Shown here: in pieces, positions 1 to 6,479 of the stretch
Layout: every line of letters begins with the position of its first letter
Position numbering within the stretch: position 1 is the stretch's first letter
NCBI GenBank assembly: GCA_016178255.1
Contig: JACOTQ010000043.1
Coordinates: 1-7,788 of the forward strand
Origin: Candidatus Colwelliibacteriota bacterium
GTDB lineage: Bacteria; Patescibacteriota; Minisyncoccia; UBA6257; Colwellbacteraceae
DNA: 7,788 nt
Reading direction: 5' to 3'
Notes under the pieces: generated by a model
Databases searched by the model: none
The model's input: the letters and a program-made list of their open reading frames with translations, nothing else
What the model was told of the DNA's origin: nothing
Translations under genes and position numbers: made by a program

Positions 1-331
1 CCGTGACCGGTTCAGGATTGGAACCGAGTACATCGTATTCTTTGCAGGAAAGAGTTATGACGCGTCCTTCAGTCGCGGCGTTAACTGACGCGAAATGTGA
101 CCATTCTTTTCCGAACCATCTTGATTCCGCGACAACTTTTTCGCCTTTTTCGTTATGACAGTCGGCGCCAATCAACCCATTCTTTATCTTCTTATCAATT
201 TCGCCTCCATTCCTTACCAGGGCCACTTCAGTTCTGCCATAGATGACGGCAATATGGTAGCCGATGGTAAATAAGACTGCCGCTATAAAAAATGTATCCA
301 ACAACCAAACGCCTACTGGGTGCTTTTTCAT
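1..331 (-). CDS. Hypothetical single-pass membrane protein, 3' end beyond window (partial)
   Basis: An open frame starts at ATG 331-329 and stays open to the left edge (110 codons seen, no stop), so the C-terminus is missing. The N-terminus is short and basic (MKKHP), followed by one hydrophobic segment at about residues 8-31 (VWLLDTFFIAAVLF...). After that comes a soluble, charged region containing two cysteines (in GADCHNE and LSCKEYD). This suggests a protein anchored by its N-terminus with an extracytoplasmic domain. I do not recognise a family. The start is the first ATG after the membrane segment's upstream region and has no clear Shine-Dalgarno site. A promoter-like pair (TTGACA, 17 bp, TTTCAT) lies about 120 bases upstream, just past the terminator of the preceding gene, so it is probably a separate transcription unit. 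Confidence 0.6.
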   Translation of the reverse strand, partial: MKKHPVGVWLLDTFFIAAVLFTIGYHIAVIYGRTEVALVRNGGEIDKKIKNGLIGADCHNEKGEKVVAESRWFGKEWSHFASVNAATEGRVITLSCKEYDVLGSNPEPVT

Positions 332-448
332 ATATATTTACGACAGAATTAATGAATAAGTGACTCTTCGACTTTTAGGCTGGTTTGATTAAACCTCGCT
401 CCGAATTTAGGTTCCAATAAAGTTTTCAAAGAGCCGACCAGTGAACAA

Positions 449-477
449 ATGAAACAATGCCTGGAAAATTTTGTCAA
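449..477 (-). promoter_or_regulatory. Candidate promoter for the gene at 1-331
   Basis: On the minus strand TTGACA (477-472) is a perfect -35 consensus, followed after 17 bases by TTTCAT (454-449), which matches the -10 consensus at four of six positions. It sits immediately downstream of the hairpin terminator of the 523-834 gene and would give a leader of roughly 110 bases. The weak -10 box makes this tentative. Confidence 0.35.
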
Positions 478-506
478 CAAAAACACTCTGCTGGTTATCA
501 GAGTGT
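474..506 (-). terminator. Rho-independent terminator of the 523-834 gene
   Basis: A perfect 8-bp inverted repeat (ACACTCTG at 483-490 and CAGAGTGT at 499-506) encloses an 8-base loop. On the minus strand the stem is followed directly by TTTTTG, the expected U-tract. It lies 16 bases after the TAG stop of the 103-residue gene, which supports that gene being real and read on this strand. Confidence 0.7.
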
Positions 507-522
507 CTTCGACATAGCCAAG

Positions 523-834
523 CTATTGGGTATGGTTGTCTTCAGTGCTTCCTGCCCCTCGTAATTGGGTATTCGACTCAGATTTTTCTATCCTGGCTTT
601 GGCGTGGTTTTCCAATTCAATCGACTTCTGAAAACCATACACATGCCAGGCGTAGAAAAGTGTAACGACGGATACCGCGACCACGCAGAACAAGATGTTT
701 TCAAGTTTGTCCCTGGTCGAAAGGGGTTGGACTTTTATACCCAAAGGTTTCTTCAATATTAAGCCTTCGTGCGTCTCGTATTCCGCGTGATTTCCGCCAG
801 GCATAATTCTCACCAGTCTTTTAAATTCTATCAT
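523..834 (-). CDS. Hypothetical small single-pass membrane protein (103 aa)
   Basis: The 103-residue product has a cytoplasmic-looking basic N-terminus, one strong membrane segment at about residues 45-68 (NILFCVVAVSVVTLFYAWHV), and a charged, polar tail. I recognise no family. It is preferred over the overlapping plus-strand frames because it has a coherent membrane-protein composition and a good terminator 16 bases after its stop. The annotated ATG at 834 has only a weak upstream AGG. A second in-frame ATG at codon 11 (804-802) is preceded by GGTGAG at good spacing and is a credible alternative start, giving 93 residues. It follows the copper chaperone gene after a 179-base gap, so membership in the copper operon is uncertain. 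Confidence 0.55.
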   Translation of the reverse strand: MIEFKRLVRIMPGGNHAEYETHEGLILKKPLGIKVQPLSTRDKLENILFCVVAVSVVTLFYAWHVYGFQKSIELENHAKARIEKSESNTQLRGAGSTEDNHTQ

Positions 835-1013
835 GAGCTTTTACCTAACCATCCCAAAAAGTAATCTTGAGACGGCAAGTTAATTAATAAATAATTGATC
901 CGACCTTGATAAGGTTTTTTAATGCCGCCAAAAGATTGGCTTTTAAAGTATTTTAATGAACACTATTAATGTAGCTTATAAATACAATAAAGTGGTTAAT
1001 TAGTCAACTGCGG

Positions 1014-1220
1014 CTAAGAAGCTGTGTAGCCCAACTCTGCAATGGATTTCACTATAGCGTCCTTAGATACTTTGGCCGGGTCGAACTCGAAAGTTCCCCT
1101 CTTGTCGTCATAAGAGACCTCCACGGATTTCACCCCGTCCATTTGAGATACAAGCATTTGGATACCTATGGCGCAAGAGCCACAATGCATGCCTTCGATT
1201 TTTAAATCTACTTTCTCCAT
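1014..1220 (-). CDS. copZ: CopZ-like copper chaperone (heavy-metal-associated domain)
   Basis: This 68-residue protein is a single heavy-metal-associated (HMA) domain of the usual length. The Cu+-binding motif GMHCGSC places the two cysteine ligands at residues 13 and 16, and the fold signature continues through GVKSVEVSYDDKRG and the terminal ELGY. Known members carry Cu+ in the cytosol and hand it to the HMA domain and membrane entry site of CopA. The gene lies 97 bases after the CopA C-terminal fragment, separated by a 36-bp dyad, and has its own promoter (TGGTCA, 17 bp, TATACT). The -10 box ends 7 bases before ATG and there is no Shine-Dalgarno site, so the transcript is probably leaderless or nearly so. 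A mercury or other soft-metal chaperone (MerP-like) is possible from the fold alone, but the CopA context favours copper. Confidence 0.9.
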   Translation of the reverse strand: MEKVDLKIEGMHCGSCAIGIQMLVSQMDGVKSVEVSYDDKRGTFEFDPAKVSKDAIVKSIAELGYTAS

Positions 1221-1227
1221 ACTAAAT

Positions 1228-1256
1228 AGTATAACTGTGATTGCGATTTTTGACCA
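1228..1256 (-). promoter_or_regulatory. Promoter of copZ, predicted near-leaderless
   Basis: On the minus strand TGGTCA (1256-1251) is followed after 17 bases by TATACT (1233-1228), both good sigma70-type matches (four and five of six). Standard spacing puts the transcription start at about 1221, one base before the ATG at 1220. The 8-mer GTTATACT and its 7-base distance to ATG are repeated exactly at the start of the operon near 6746. Confidence 0.55.
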
Positions 1257-1271
1257 GCCTATTTTATAGAG

Positions 1272-1307
1272 AGTATACTATATGTCCGATCGGTGATGTA
1301 GTATACT
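1272..1307. promoter_or_regulatory. 36-bp interrupted palindrome between copA and copZ, candidate operator
   Basis: AGTATACTA (1272-1280) is the exact inverted complement of TAGTATACT (1299-1307). The same centre of symmetry (1289.5) also holds the internal palindrome CCGATCGG (1286-1293) and two further matching pairs (1282-1283 with 1296-1297). Neither strand has a T-run after the arms, so a standard intrinsic terminator is unlikely. Its place just upstream of the copZ promoter suggests a dimeric regulator site or an mRNA-stabilising 3' hairpin. It does not look like the TACAnnTGTA cop box of CopY, and I cannot assign a regulator. Confidence 0.45.
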
Positions 1308-1317
1308 TATCGTTATT

Positions 1318-2814
1318 TTACCTTGCTGACGCGAGTGCTCGCGCGATTCTTTTTTCTATTGGTGGAACGTAACGGCTTAAAGCAAGGGAGTTTAAGACAA
1401 CCGATACTGAACTAAAGGCCATGGCGAAGCCAGCAATCTCCGGCCTCAACGTTGCCTGTGAAAAGCTGAAGAATATTTGTCCTATCTGGCCATAACTCTG
1501 GGCGATATAGACTGTCCATTGGGCTGGCACGCCAAAACTCGACTGCGTAACCAGAAAATGCATGCCACCGGCAACCGGAATTGCCAGAACATTATAAATA
1601 AAAGCCCAGAAAAGATTTTCCCAAACTTTTTTAATGGTTTTGCCGGAAAGCTGTATGGCGGTAACGACATCTCTTAAGTCGTCTTTTACCAAAATTATTT
1701 CTCCCGTCTCAATAGCCACATCGGTTCCGGACCCCACGGCGATGCCGATGTCAGCTTGAGCAAGCGCCGGCGAATCGTTAATGCCATCCCCTGCCATAGC
1801 CACAGTTCTACCTCCTTCCTGAAGCTTTTTAATGACGTTGGCCTTGTCCCGCGGCAGGACTTGCGCGAGCACTCTATCAATTCCAACTTGATTAGCAATA
1901 GCTTGAGCTGTTTGGGGGTTATCGCCGGTAATCATAACAATCTCCTTGCCCATGCGTTTGAGCTCTTCAATCGCTTCTTTGGCGAACGGTTTTAAAGTAT
2001 CTGCCATGGCGATGACAGCAACCAGTTTTTTATCAACGGTTTGATAGACAACAGTCTTTGCTTCGTTTTGAAGCTTTTCAACCAAGGACTTTTGAGATTC
2101 CTCTATTTTAATTCCTAACGATTCCATGTAAAGGGCGTTGCCTATCGCCACTTCATGGCCATCTACTTTACCGTAAACTCCCATGCCAGGCTTTGATTCG
2201 AAATCTTTTACATCAGGCAAGGTACCGAACTTTTCTATTCCTTTTTGAATCACCGCTCTCGCGAGAGGATGTTCGGAGCCAGTCTCGAGGGACGCAGCTA
2301 ATTTTAAAGCTTCGTCTTCTTTCATATCGCCAGCAGAAACAAGGTCCGTCACCACCGGCTTACCTACCGTAAGGGTTCCCGTTTTATCAAAAGCAATCAC
2401 CTGGACCTTGTAAGCCTTCTCTAACGCTTCTCCGCCTTTCAAAATAATGCCGAACTTCGCCGCGCGACCGATGCCAACGATTAAGGCAGTCGGGGTCGCG
2501 AGCCCCATAGCGCACGGACAGGAAATCACGAGTACCGCGATCATTCTTATGAGCCCAGCGCGGAAAGGCAGTGCCGCCCAGAAATACCAACCGGCGAAAA
2601 CAAGCACAGAGAGCACGATAACAGCGGGCACAAAGTACTCGCTGATTTTATCAACCAAGTTTTGGATTGGGGCTCTTGAAGCTTGAGCTTCCTCAACCAT
2701 ATTAATGATTTGGTAGAGAAGGGTGTCCTTGCCGACTTTAGTCGCCCTGAATTTTAATAACCCTTCTTGGTTTATAGTCGCGCCTATCACCTCCTCACCG
2801 ACGGATTTTCCCAC
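1318..2814 (-). CDS. copA: Cu+ P1B-type ATPase CopA, C-terminal fragment (broken gene)
   Basis: This 498-codon frame holds the second half of CopA. In order it has the end of the actuator domain (VGEEVIGATIN), the membrane helix with the CPC copper site (residues 99-101), the phosphorylation motif DKTGTLT (D143), the nucleotide-domain HP (182-183), TGDN (296-299), the hinge GDGIND (342-347), and the last two helices with YN (407-408) and MAFSS (465-469), the Cu+ signature. A full-length member uses ATP to export Cu+. This piece begins at a GTG (2814) with a TAA three codons upstream, so it can only be expressed by reinitiation. It lacks the HMA domain, the first helices and the TGE loop. The loop between the last two helices is about 29 residues longer than in well-known CopA proteins. 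It overlaps the N-terminal fragment by 28 bases in another frame. Confidence 0.85.
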   Translation of the reverse strand: MGKSVGEEVIGATINQEGLLKFRATKVGKDTLLYQIINMVEEAQASRAPIQNLVDKISEYFVPAVIVLSVLVFAGWYFWAALPFRAGLIRMIAVLVISCPCAMGLATPTALIVGIGRAAKFGIILKGGEALEKAYKVQVIAFDKTGTLTVGKPVVTDLVSAGDMKEDEALKLAASLETGSEHPLARAVIQKGIEKFGTLPDVKDFESKPGMGVYGKVDGHEVAIGNALYMESLGIKIEESQKSLVEKLQNEAKTVVYQTVDKKLVAVIAMADTLKPFAKEAIEELKRMGKEIVMITGDNPQTAQAIANQVGIDRVLAQVLPRDKANVIKKLQEGGRTVAMAGDGINDSPALAQADIGIAVGSGTDVAIETGEIILVKDDLRDVVTAIQLSGKTIKKVWENLFWAFIYNVLAIPVAGGMHFLVTQSSFGVPAQWTVYIAQSYGQIGQIFFSFSQATLRPEIAGFAMAFSSVSVVLNSLALSRYVPPIEKRIARALASAR

Positions 2815-3503
2815 CGTTCTTTAGCTTCGAGTTTCAGAAGCTCTTTGATAGCGGCGGAAGCGCGGCCTTTGGCTACAGCTTCAAAGTATCTTCCTAAAAC
2901 GATGAAAGAAAGAAGCGCGGCGGATGACTCCCAGAAAGGATGGTCGATATTCAAGAATAGAAAACCTATCATTGAATAAAAATAAGCGGCTGAAGTGCCC
3001 AAGGCCACGAGAACATCCATATTAGCTGATCCTACCCGTAGTGATGTCCATGAATTCTTATAGAACGTCCAGCCAATCACAAATTGGATTGGCGTTGAAA
3101 GAACCCAGTAGAAATAATTTAAGTCTATGCCCCAAAGCTGATGGACATGTTGGAGGTTGAACATATGGACGGCCATATAGAAAATGATAATGGGAGCTGA
3201 CAATAAAAAGCTCGCGATTACGCGCCGCTTGGATGCCTCTGTGCGTCGGATTTCTATTATCTCTTCTTCTTCGGCGGTAAATCCTTTCTCGTCCGGCCTA
3301 ATAAGGTCGTAGCCGAGTTTATTTATAAATTCGTCTATTTTTTCTAAAGATATTTTTGATTCATCGAATTCAATAGCGACTTTTTCCGCGCCGTAATTGG
3401 CTTTAACAGATGTTACGCCAGGCTGCTTGCTTACCAGCTTATCAATGAGCGTTGAACAAGACGCGCAGTGCATTCCCTTTACTTTCAAGACGAGTTTTGT
3501 CAT
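2787..3503 (-). CDS. copA: Cu+ P1B-type ATPase CopA, N-terminal fragment (broken gene)
   Basis: The 238-residue frame begins with an HMA domain (GMHCASC, ligands C13 and C16), then a charged linker and four predicted membrane helices, including the family motif NMDVLVALGT (161-170) and the amphipathic-helix region FIVLGRYFEA...AKGRASAAIKELL. Homology ends at LKLEAKE (residue 229); the last nine residues (RWENPSVRR) are out of frame and end at TGA. The next part of any CopA, about 55-60 residues of actuator domain including the TGE dephosphorylation motif, is absent from both fragments. An intact gene would encode about 790 residues, normal for CopA. The ATG at 3503 overlaps the cupredoxin stop (ATGA), and AGAGG lies just upstream. 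By itself this fragment cannot hydrolyse ATP. Confidence 0.85.
   Translation of the reverse strand: MTKLVLKVKGMHCASCSTLIDKLVSKQPGVTSVKANYGAEKVAIEFDESKISLEKIDEFINKLGYDLIRPDEKGFTAEEEEIIEIRRTEASKRRVIASFLLSAPIIIFYMAVHMFNLQHVHQLWGIDLNYFYWVLSTPIQFVIGWTFYKNSWTSLRVGSANMDVLVALGTSAAYFYSMIGFLFLNIDHPFWESSAALLSFIVLGRYFEAVAKGRASAAIKELLKLEAKERWENPSVRR
2812..2819 (-). other. copA: Deletion and frameshift junction in copA
   Basis: N-terminal homology ends at the GAA codon 2819-2817 and C-terminal homology resumes at about the GTG 2814-2812, two bases into the next codon. The missing stretch must therefore have a length of 1 modulo 3, and comparison with intact CopA proteins suggests about 165-180 bases. The junction reads GAACGGTGGGAAAA. 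CGG-GTG type repeats would be natural at both ends (ARV and PVxK codons), so slippage between short repeats is possible. Confidence 0.6.
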
Positions 3504-3859
3504 TGGGCCTCTGTTACTAAATTCTTGACCTGGATTTTGCCAATCATATCAAAGTGGGTACGCTTTTTACCATCAACTATTCCTTCGCCGCATGGCACCG
3601 AACAATAGAATGGAAAGTCGCCTGCCTGGGTGGCCGTAAATTCAACCGTTATGGTGCTATTGGCTGGCATCCTTTGTGAAACACCGAAAGCGTCTATGGC
3701 AAGACCGTGGTCGTAATCGTCTTCATTCACAACAGTTGCGATAACTTTGTCGCCCCGATTGATGTCTATGATTTCCGGCTCAAAACGCCACTCGTTTTTC
3801 TTAGCAATAATGGTTACGTGTTTAACTTCTCCTGTTACGATGATGAAATATTTATTCAT
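3500..3859 (-). CDS. CuA-like cupredoxin with an expanded ligand loop (119 aa)
   Basis: The product resembles the copper domain of cytochrome oxidase subunit II and related CPR cupredoxins. It has EWRFEPEII, then GDKVIATV, the ligand H51 in DYDHG, a PANSTITVEFTATQAGDFPF strand pair, and the ligand loop with C86, C90, H102 and M105. The C-x3-C spacing and H-x2-M are canonical, but C90 to H102 has 11 intervening residues instead of three, an insertion of eight (IVDGKKRT). The protein has no convincing signal peptide or membrane anchor (start MNKYFIIVTGEV), and the frame cannot be extended far upstream because a TAA lies four codons before the ATG. It starts two bases after the stop of the 740-residue fusion and overlaps copA by four bases. 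It may bind copper near the membrane proteins; electron transfer to an oxidase is less likely, as no oxidase genes are present. Confidence 0.75.
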   Translation of the reverse strand: MNKYFIIVTGEVKHVTIIAKKNEWRFEPEIIDINRGDKVIATVVNEDDYDHGLAIDAFGVSQRMPANSTITVEFTATQAGDFPFYCSVPCGEGIVDGKKRTHFDMIGKIQVKNLVTEAQ

Positions 3860-3861
3860 GA

Positions 3862-6084
3862 TTAAGCTTTAACTTGTATATACTTATTGATTCCCCAACT
3901 CAAGAGAATCATCAAAACGAGCGAGGTGAAAAGCTTACCCCACCAACCCATAGTTAAAACTTCGCCGGTATCATCCGTATGCGGTACTGATCCCTCCGCG
4001 ACTACTTTTACCCAGAAGCTCGCCGTTAAGGCTTCTTCTTGCAATAGTTCTATACCTTCCGGTCTAAATTGGGCGAACACTTTATAGAATCCCGGCGTCG
4101 GGAAAGTAGCCATTATATTGACGCGTTCGTCGTCAGTTTGCGCTCCAGATTGCACGCCAGCCGGTTCATCCACATGCGCCTTGGCGATATTCACTATCGC
4201 GGGAGCGGTGCCGTGACTCTCCATTCCCCCATCCATCGACTTATCCATTGGATGCGTGTGAATAAATTCCGTGAGGTCTTCCCTAATTATGGTGATGTGC
4301 ATCAACTCTCCCAAGTATGGCTCGAGATCGATCTCTGCCCCGGTTAAGCTATGCACATCAAATGATAAGAGGTGTTCGTGACCGACCTCTACAGGCTCGG
4401 CTATCTCCAAACTAATTTGATATTTGTCAACAATAACATTTCTACCAAGAGAGATTTCTTTTTCAGAAGTAACGCCAGCGCCACCAACCGTAAAGGTAGA
4501 GTGGCCGAAGATGTGGTTTTCGCCGCCTCTATTAATTTCTGACCATAGTTTATAAACGCCCGGTTTAAGGAATGTGTAATCTACTTCAAAAATTCCAGGG
4601 GTGGCCGTGTGCTGCGGATGTATATGGAAAAATCCGTTCATGTCATCTCTTACTCCTATCACGTGCATAACTTTTTTCTGACTCAATTCAAGGTCGGTAA
4701 CCGCGGTTGCAGCTGGCTTCTCATTAACAAAAAATTGTAATTTCGCAGGCAAACCGATTTCCGGCAAAGCTGGGTCGATATTTAGGTTTATAACTAAGCC
4801 TTCCACAACATCAGGCTCTTCGTGATAATCGGCAGCGTGTTCATCGTGGTCGTTCATCATCCCGCCATTCATCATCCCACCGTGCATCGCCTTTTCCATT
4901 TCGTCCATCTGATTGTCCATCATATGTTCATCCATATCGGCTGTAGCGTTCCTCAAAAACCTATCAGGCAAAACTCTTACGAACGTAAGTATAAGAAGTA
5001 ATGAAATCGACAAGAAAAGCCAAAAACGCCACGGCGAAACTCTGGACTCGATGTTTTTTGTTTCTCCTTCTGCCATAGAATTAATTTCTTTTTTCTTCAT
5101 TAAATAATACCACCACATAGGAAGTATCCATAAACTAACTAACACCCAATTGCCGAGCCAAAGGGGCAAACCGAATAACCCAGCGCCTGAAGGTATGCCA
5201 TGCGCATGAGGAACGCCGGCAAAATTGAAACGATCTATGATAGCCCCCAAGAACCTTTCTTCTTGCGTTACTTCTTCAAGTAAAGTGTGCTGGCCGGAGT
5301 AAACCCACCAATCGTGCGAAAAAAGTCCTAAAACTAAAATAAAGCCTGCTACGAAGACCATCGCCCAACCGGTAGCCCTTTCTATTTTATCCTTACGCGC
5401 CACGAGCCACTTCAGGGCATTTATCCCCAAAATTCCTAAGAAGGCCAGAAGTAAAAGAGGTAAAACACGGCCGGTGGCGTGGACGAAGAAGAGAAGCCAG
5501 CCATAAAAAACGTCTCCGGAAGCGGCAATACGAGTTAAGATAACCGGGGTCGCCGGATGCGGACAGCCAACGCCGATATTGCCCATGAACAATCCTAAAA
5601 GCAACGCTTTTAAATAGTCCTGCTGTTTCTGAATAAAAGCAGGCGCGGAACCGGTGTAAGTCGGCATTCTGAATTTAACTAAGCCAATTTCTCCCAACGC
5701 GAAAGCGAAGGCCAAAGCGCCAGCAACAAAATAAAGCCAATTCTTAACGACTTCGAGCGGCGCTCCCAGAGTGCCTATGGCCACTTCCCCGATAACCGCG
5801 GCTATTACCCCGTACATACTTAAGGTGATAGCCACCCCTAATCCAAAAGATAAAGCAATTCCCAAACCCTTGGCGCCCTTGCCCATCGAGAGCGGAACAA
5901 TCACAAACGCGAGCGGCAAAGTGCATGGAAGAACAATCATCGAAAGCCCGGCGGCAAAACTGAAAATATACCAACCAAGTCCCACGGGCGTGTCAGGACC
6001 TAAAAAGAAAAACCAAGCAAGCCCAAACGCGACAATTGCAAAAACGCCTATGGTGGCAGAAATTAATGTTGCTCTGAAACTCAT
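3862..6084 (-). CDS. CcdA/DsbD-like membrane core fused to Met/His-rich linker and two HxHP domains (740 aa)
   Basis: Residues 1-256 form a CcdA/DsbD-type membrane domain with about seven helices and one cysteine in each pseudo-symmetric half: C54 in VLPCTLP and C174 in GVGCPHPATP. In this family the pair carries electrons from cytosolic thioredoxin across the membrane. Two more helices follow (about 303-329, 352-371). Residues 384-421 are extremely rich in Met, His and Asp (ten Met, five His), a typical extracytoplasmic copper-binding composition. Next come two related beta-rich domains, each with a MHxxxxR...FxHxHP motif (473-490, 595-612) and a TFxxPGxYK motif, and then a C-terminal helix (about 714-733). 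The ATG at 6084 overlaps the DoxX stop by four bases and is preceded by AAGGAAG. Ordinary CcdA is about 230 residues, so this is a large fusion. Copper binding and reductant-coupled handling are inferred from composition and neighbours. Confidence 0.8.
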   Translation of the reverse strand: MSFRATLISATIGVFAIVAFGLAWFFFLGPDTPVGLGWYIFSFAAGLSMIVLPCTLPLAFVIVPLSMGKGAKGLGIALSFGLGVAITLSMYGVIAAVIGEVAIGTLGAPLEVVKNWLYFVAGALAFAFALGEIGLVKFRMPTYTGSAPAFIQKQQDYLKALLLGLFMGNIGVGCPHPATPVILTRIAASGDVFYGWLLFFVHATGRVLPLLLLAFLGILGINALKWLVARKDKIERATGWAMVFVAGFILVLGLFSHDWWVYSGQHTLLEEVTQEERFLGAIIDRFNFAGVPHAHGIPSGAGLFGLPLWLGNWVLVSLWILPMWWYYLMKKKEINSMAEGETKNIESRVSPWRFWLFLSISLLLILTFVRVLPDRFLRNATADMDEHMMDNQMDEMEKAMHGGMMNGGMMNDHDEHAADYHEEPDVVEGLVINLNIDPALPEIGLPAKLQFFVNEKPAATAVTDLELSQKKVMHVIGVRDDMNGFFHIHPQHTATPGIFEVDYTFLKPGVYKLWSEINRGGENHIFGHSTFTVGGAGVTSEKEISLGRNVIVDKYQISLEIAEPVEVGHEHLLSFDVHSLTGAEIDLEPYLGELMHITIIREDLTEFIHTHPMDKSMDGGMESHGTAPAIVNIAKAHVDEPAGVQSGAQTDDERVNIMATFPTPGFYKVFAQFRPEGIELLQEEALTASFWVKVVAEGSVPHTDDTGEVLTMGWWGKLFTSLVLMILLSWGINKYIQVKA

Positions 6085-6479
6085 TGCCTATCTTCTTCCT
6101 TTAAGGATAATACAAAAAGAGCTAAGCCTCCACCCAAAAGCCCGATGTCGCGAAAAGTATCCAAACCGATGCCCACAAATAAGAGTATGGCGAGCATCTG
6201 TAAGGCAACCAAAAGTCCAGCCGTGCTTACTACCTTCTTCGGCATAAACCAGAGCAGCAATATGAGCGCTATAGCGAATTCACCGGCAGCCTGGATTCTT
6301 AAATAGTTATCGATTCCCATGCCGTTAATGGCGCCTTGCGCAAATTGAGGCAATCCCCTTACCGCCCAGTACCAGCCCTTGGGATGGAGAAAAATATCGG
6401 CGCTGGTGTAAAGATAGACTCCGCCTAATCCAAGACGCAGAAACCATTCGGGACTAATTATTTTTTGAAATTTATCCAT
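6081..6479 (-). CDS. DoxX-like four-helix membrane protein (132 aa)
   Basis: The 132-residue product has four predicted helices (about 12-29, 59-79, 82-104, 108-126) and DoxX-family features: an arginine in the first helix (FLRLGLGGVYLYTSADIFLHP region), a glutamate in the second helix (AGEFAIAL, E67), and the ending FRDIGLLGGGLAL. DoxX proteins are membrane partners of redox enzymes, for example in thiosulfate:quinone oxidoreductase and in the mycobacterial SodA-SseA complex; many are uncharacterised. It overlaps the thioredoxin-like gene by eight bases and the CcdA fusion by four, so all three are probably made together and may form one membrane complex. There is no clear Shine-Dalgarno site, which fits translational coupling. 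The exact role is unknown. Confidence 0.75.
   Translation of the reverse strand: MDKFQKIISPEWFLRLGLGGVYLYTSADIFLHPKGWYWAVRGLPQFAQGAINGMGIDNYLRIQAAGEFAIALILLLWFMPKKVVSTAGLLVALQMLAILLFVGIGLDTFRDIGLLGGGLALFVLSLKEEDRQ

Noticed and set aside
565..762. 65-codon plus-strand frame opposite the 103-residue membrane protein.
   Set aside because: The minus-strand frame is longer, has a coherent membrane segment and is followed by a terminator on its own strand.
2447..2686. 79-codon plus-strand frame opposite CopA.
   Set aside because: It covers the antisense of the conserved CPC and membrane region, with no start signals or recognisable protein features.
2786..2795. Perfect anti-Shine-Dalgarno complement AGGAGGTGAT on the minus strand at the end of the CopA N-terminal fragment.
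   Set aside because: It encodes the family residues EEVI in the C-terminal frame, and no ATG, GTG or TTG follows at a usable distance. It is best explained as coding sequence.
2787..2814. Programmed frameshifting joining the two CopA fragments.
   Set aside because: A frameshift would not restore the missing actuator residues including TGE, and no slippery heptamer is evident in the overlap. Deletion explains the data better.
5771..6247. 158-codon open frame on the plus strand.
   Set aside because: It lies opposite the well-supported CcdA-fusion and DoxX genes and its Pro/Lys/Ile-rich translation matches no family. It is a shadow frame.
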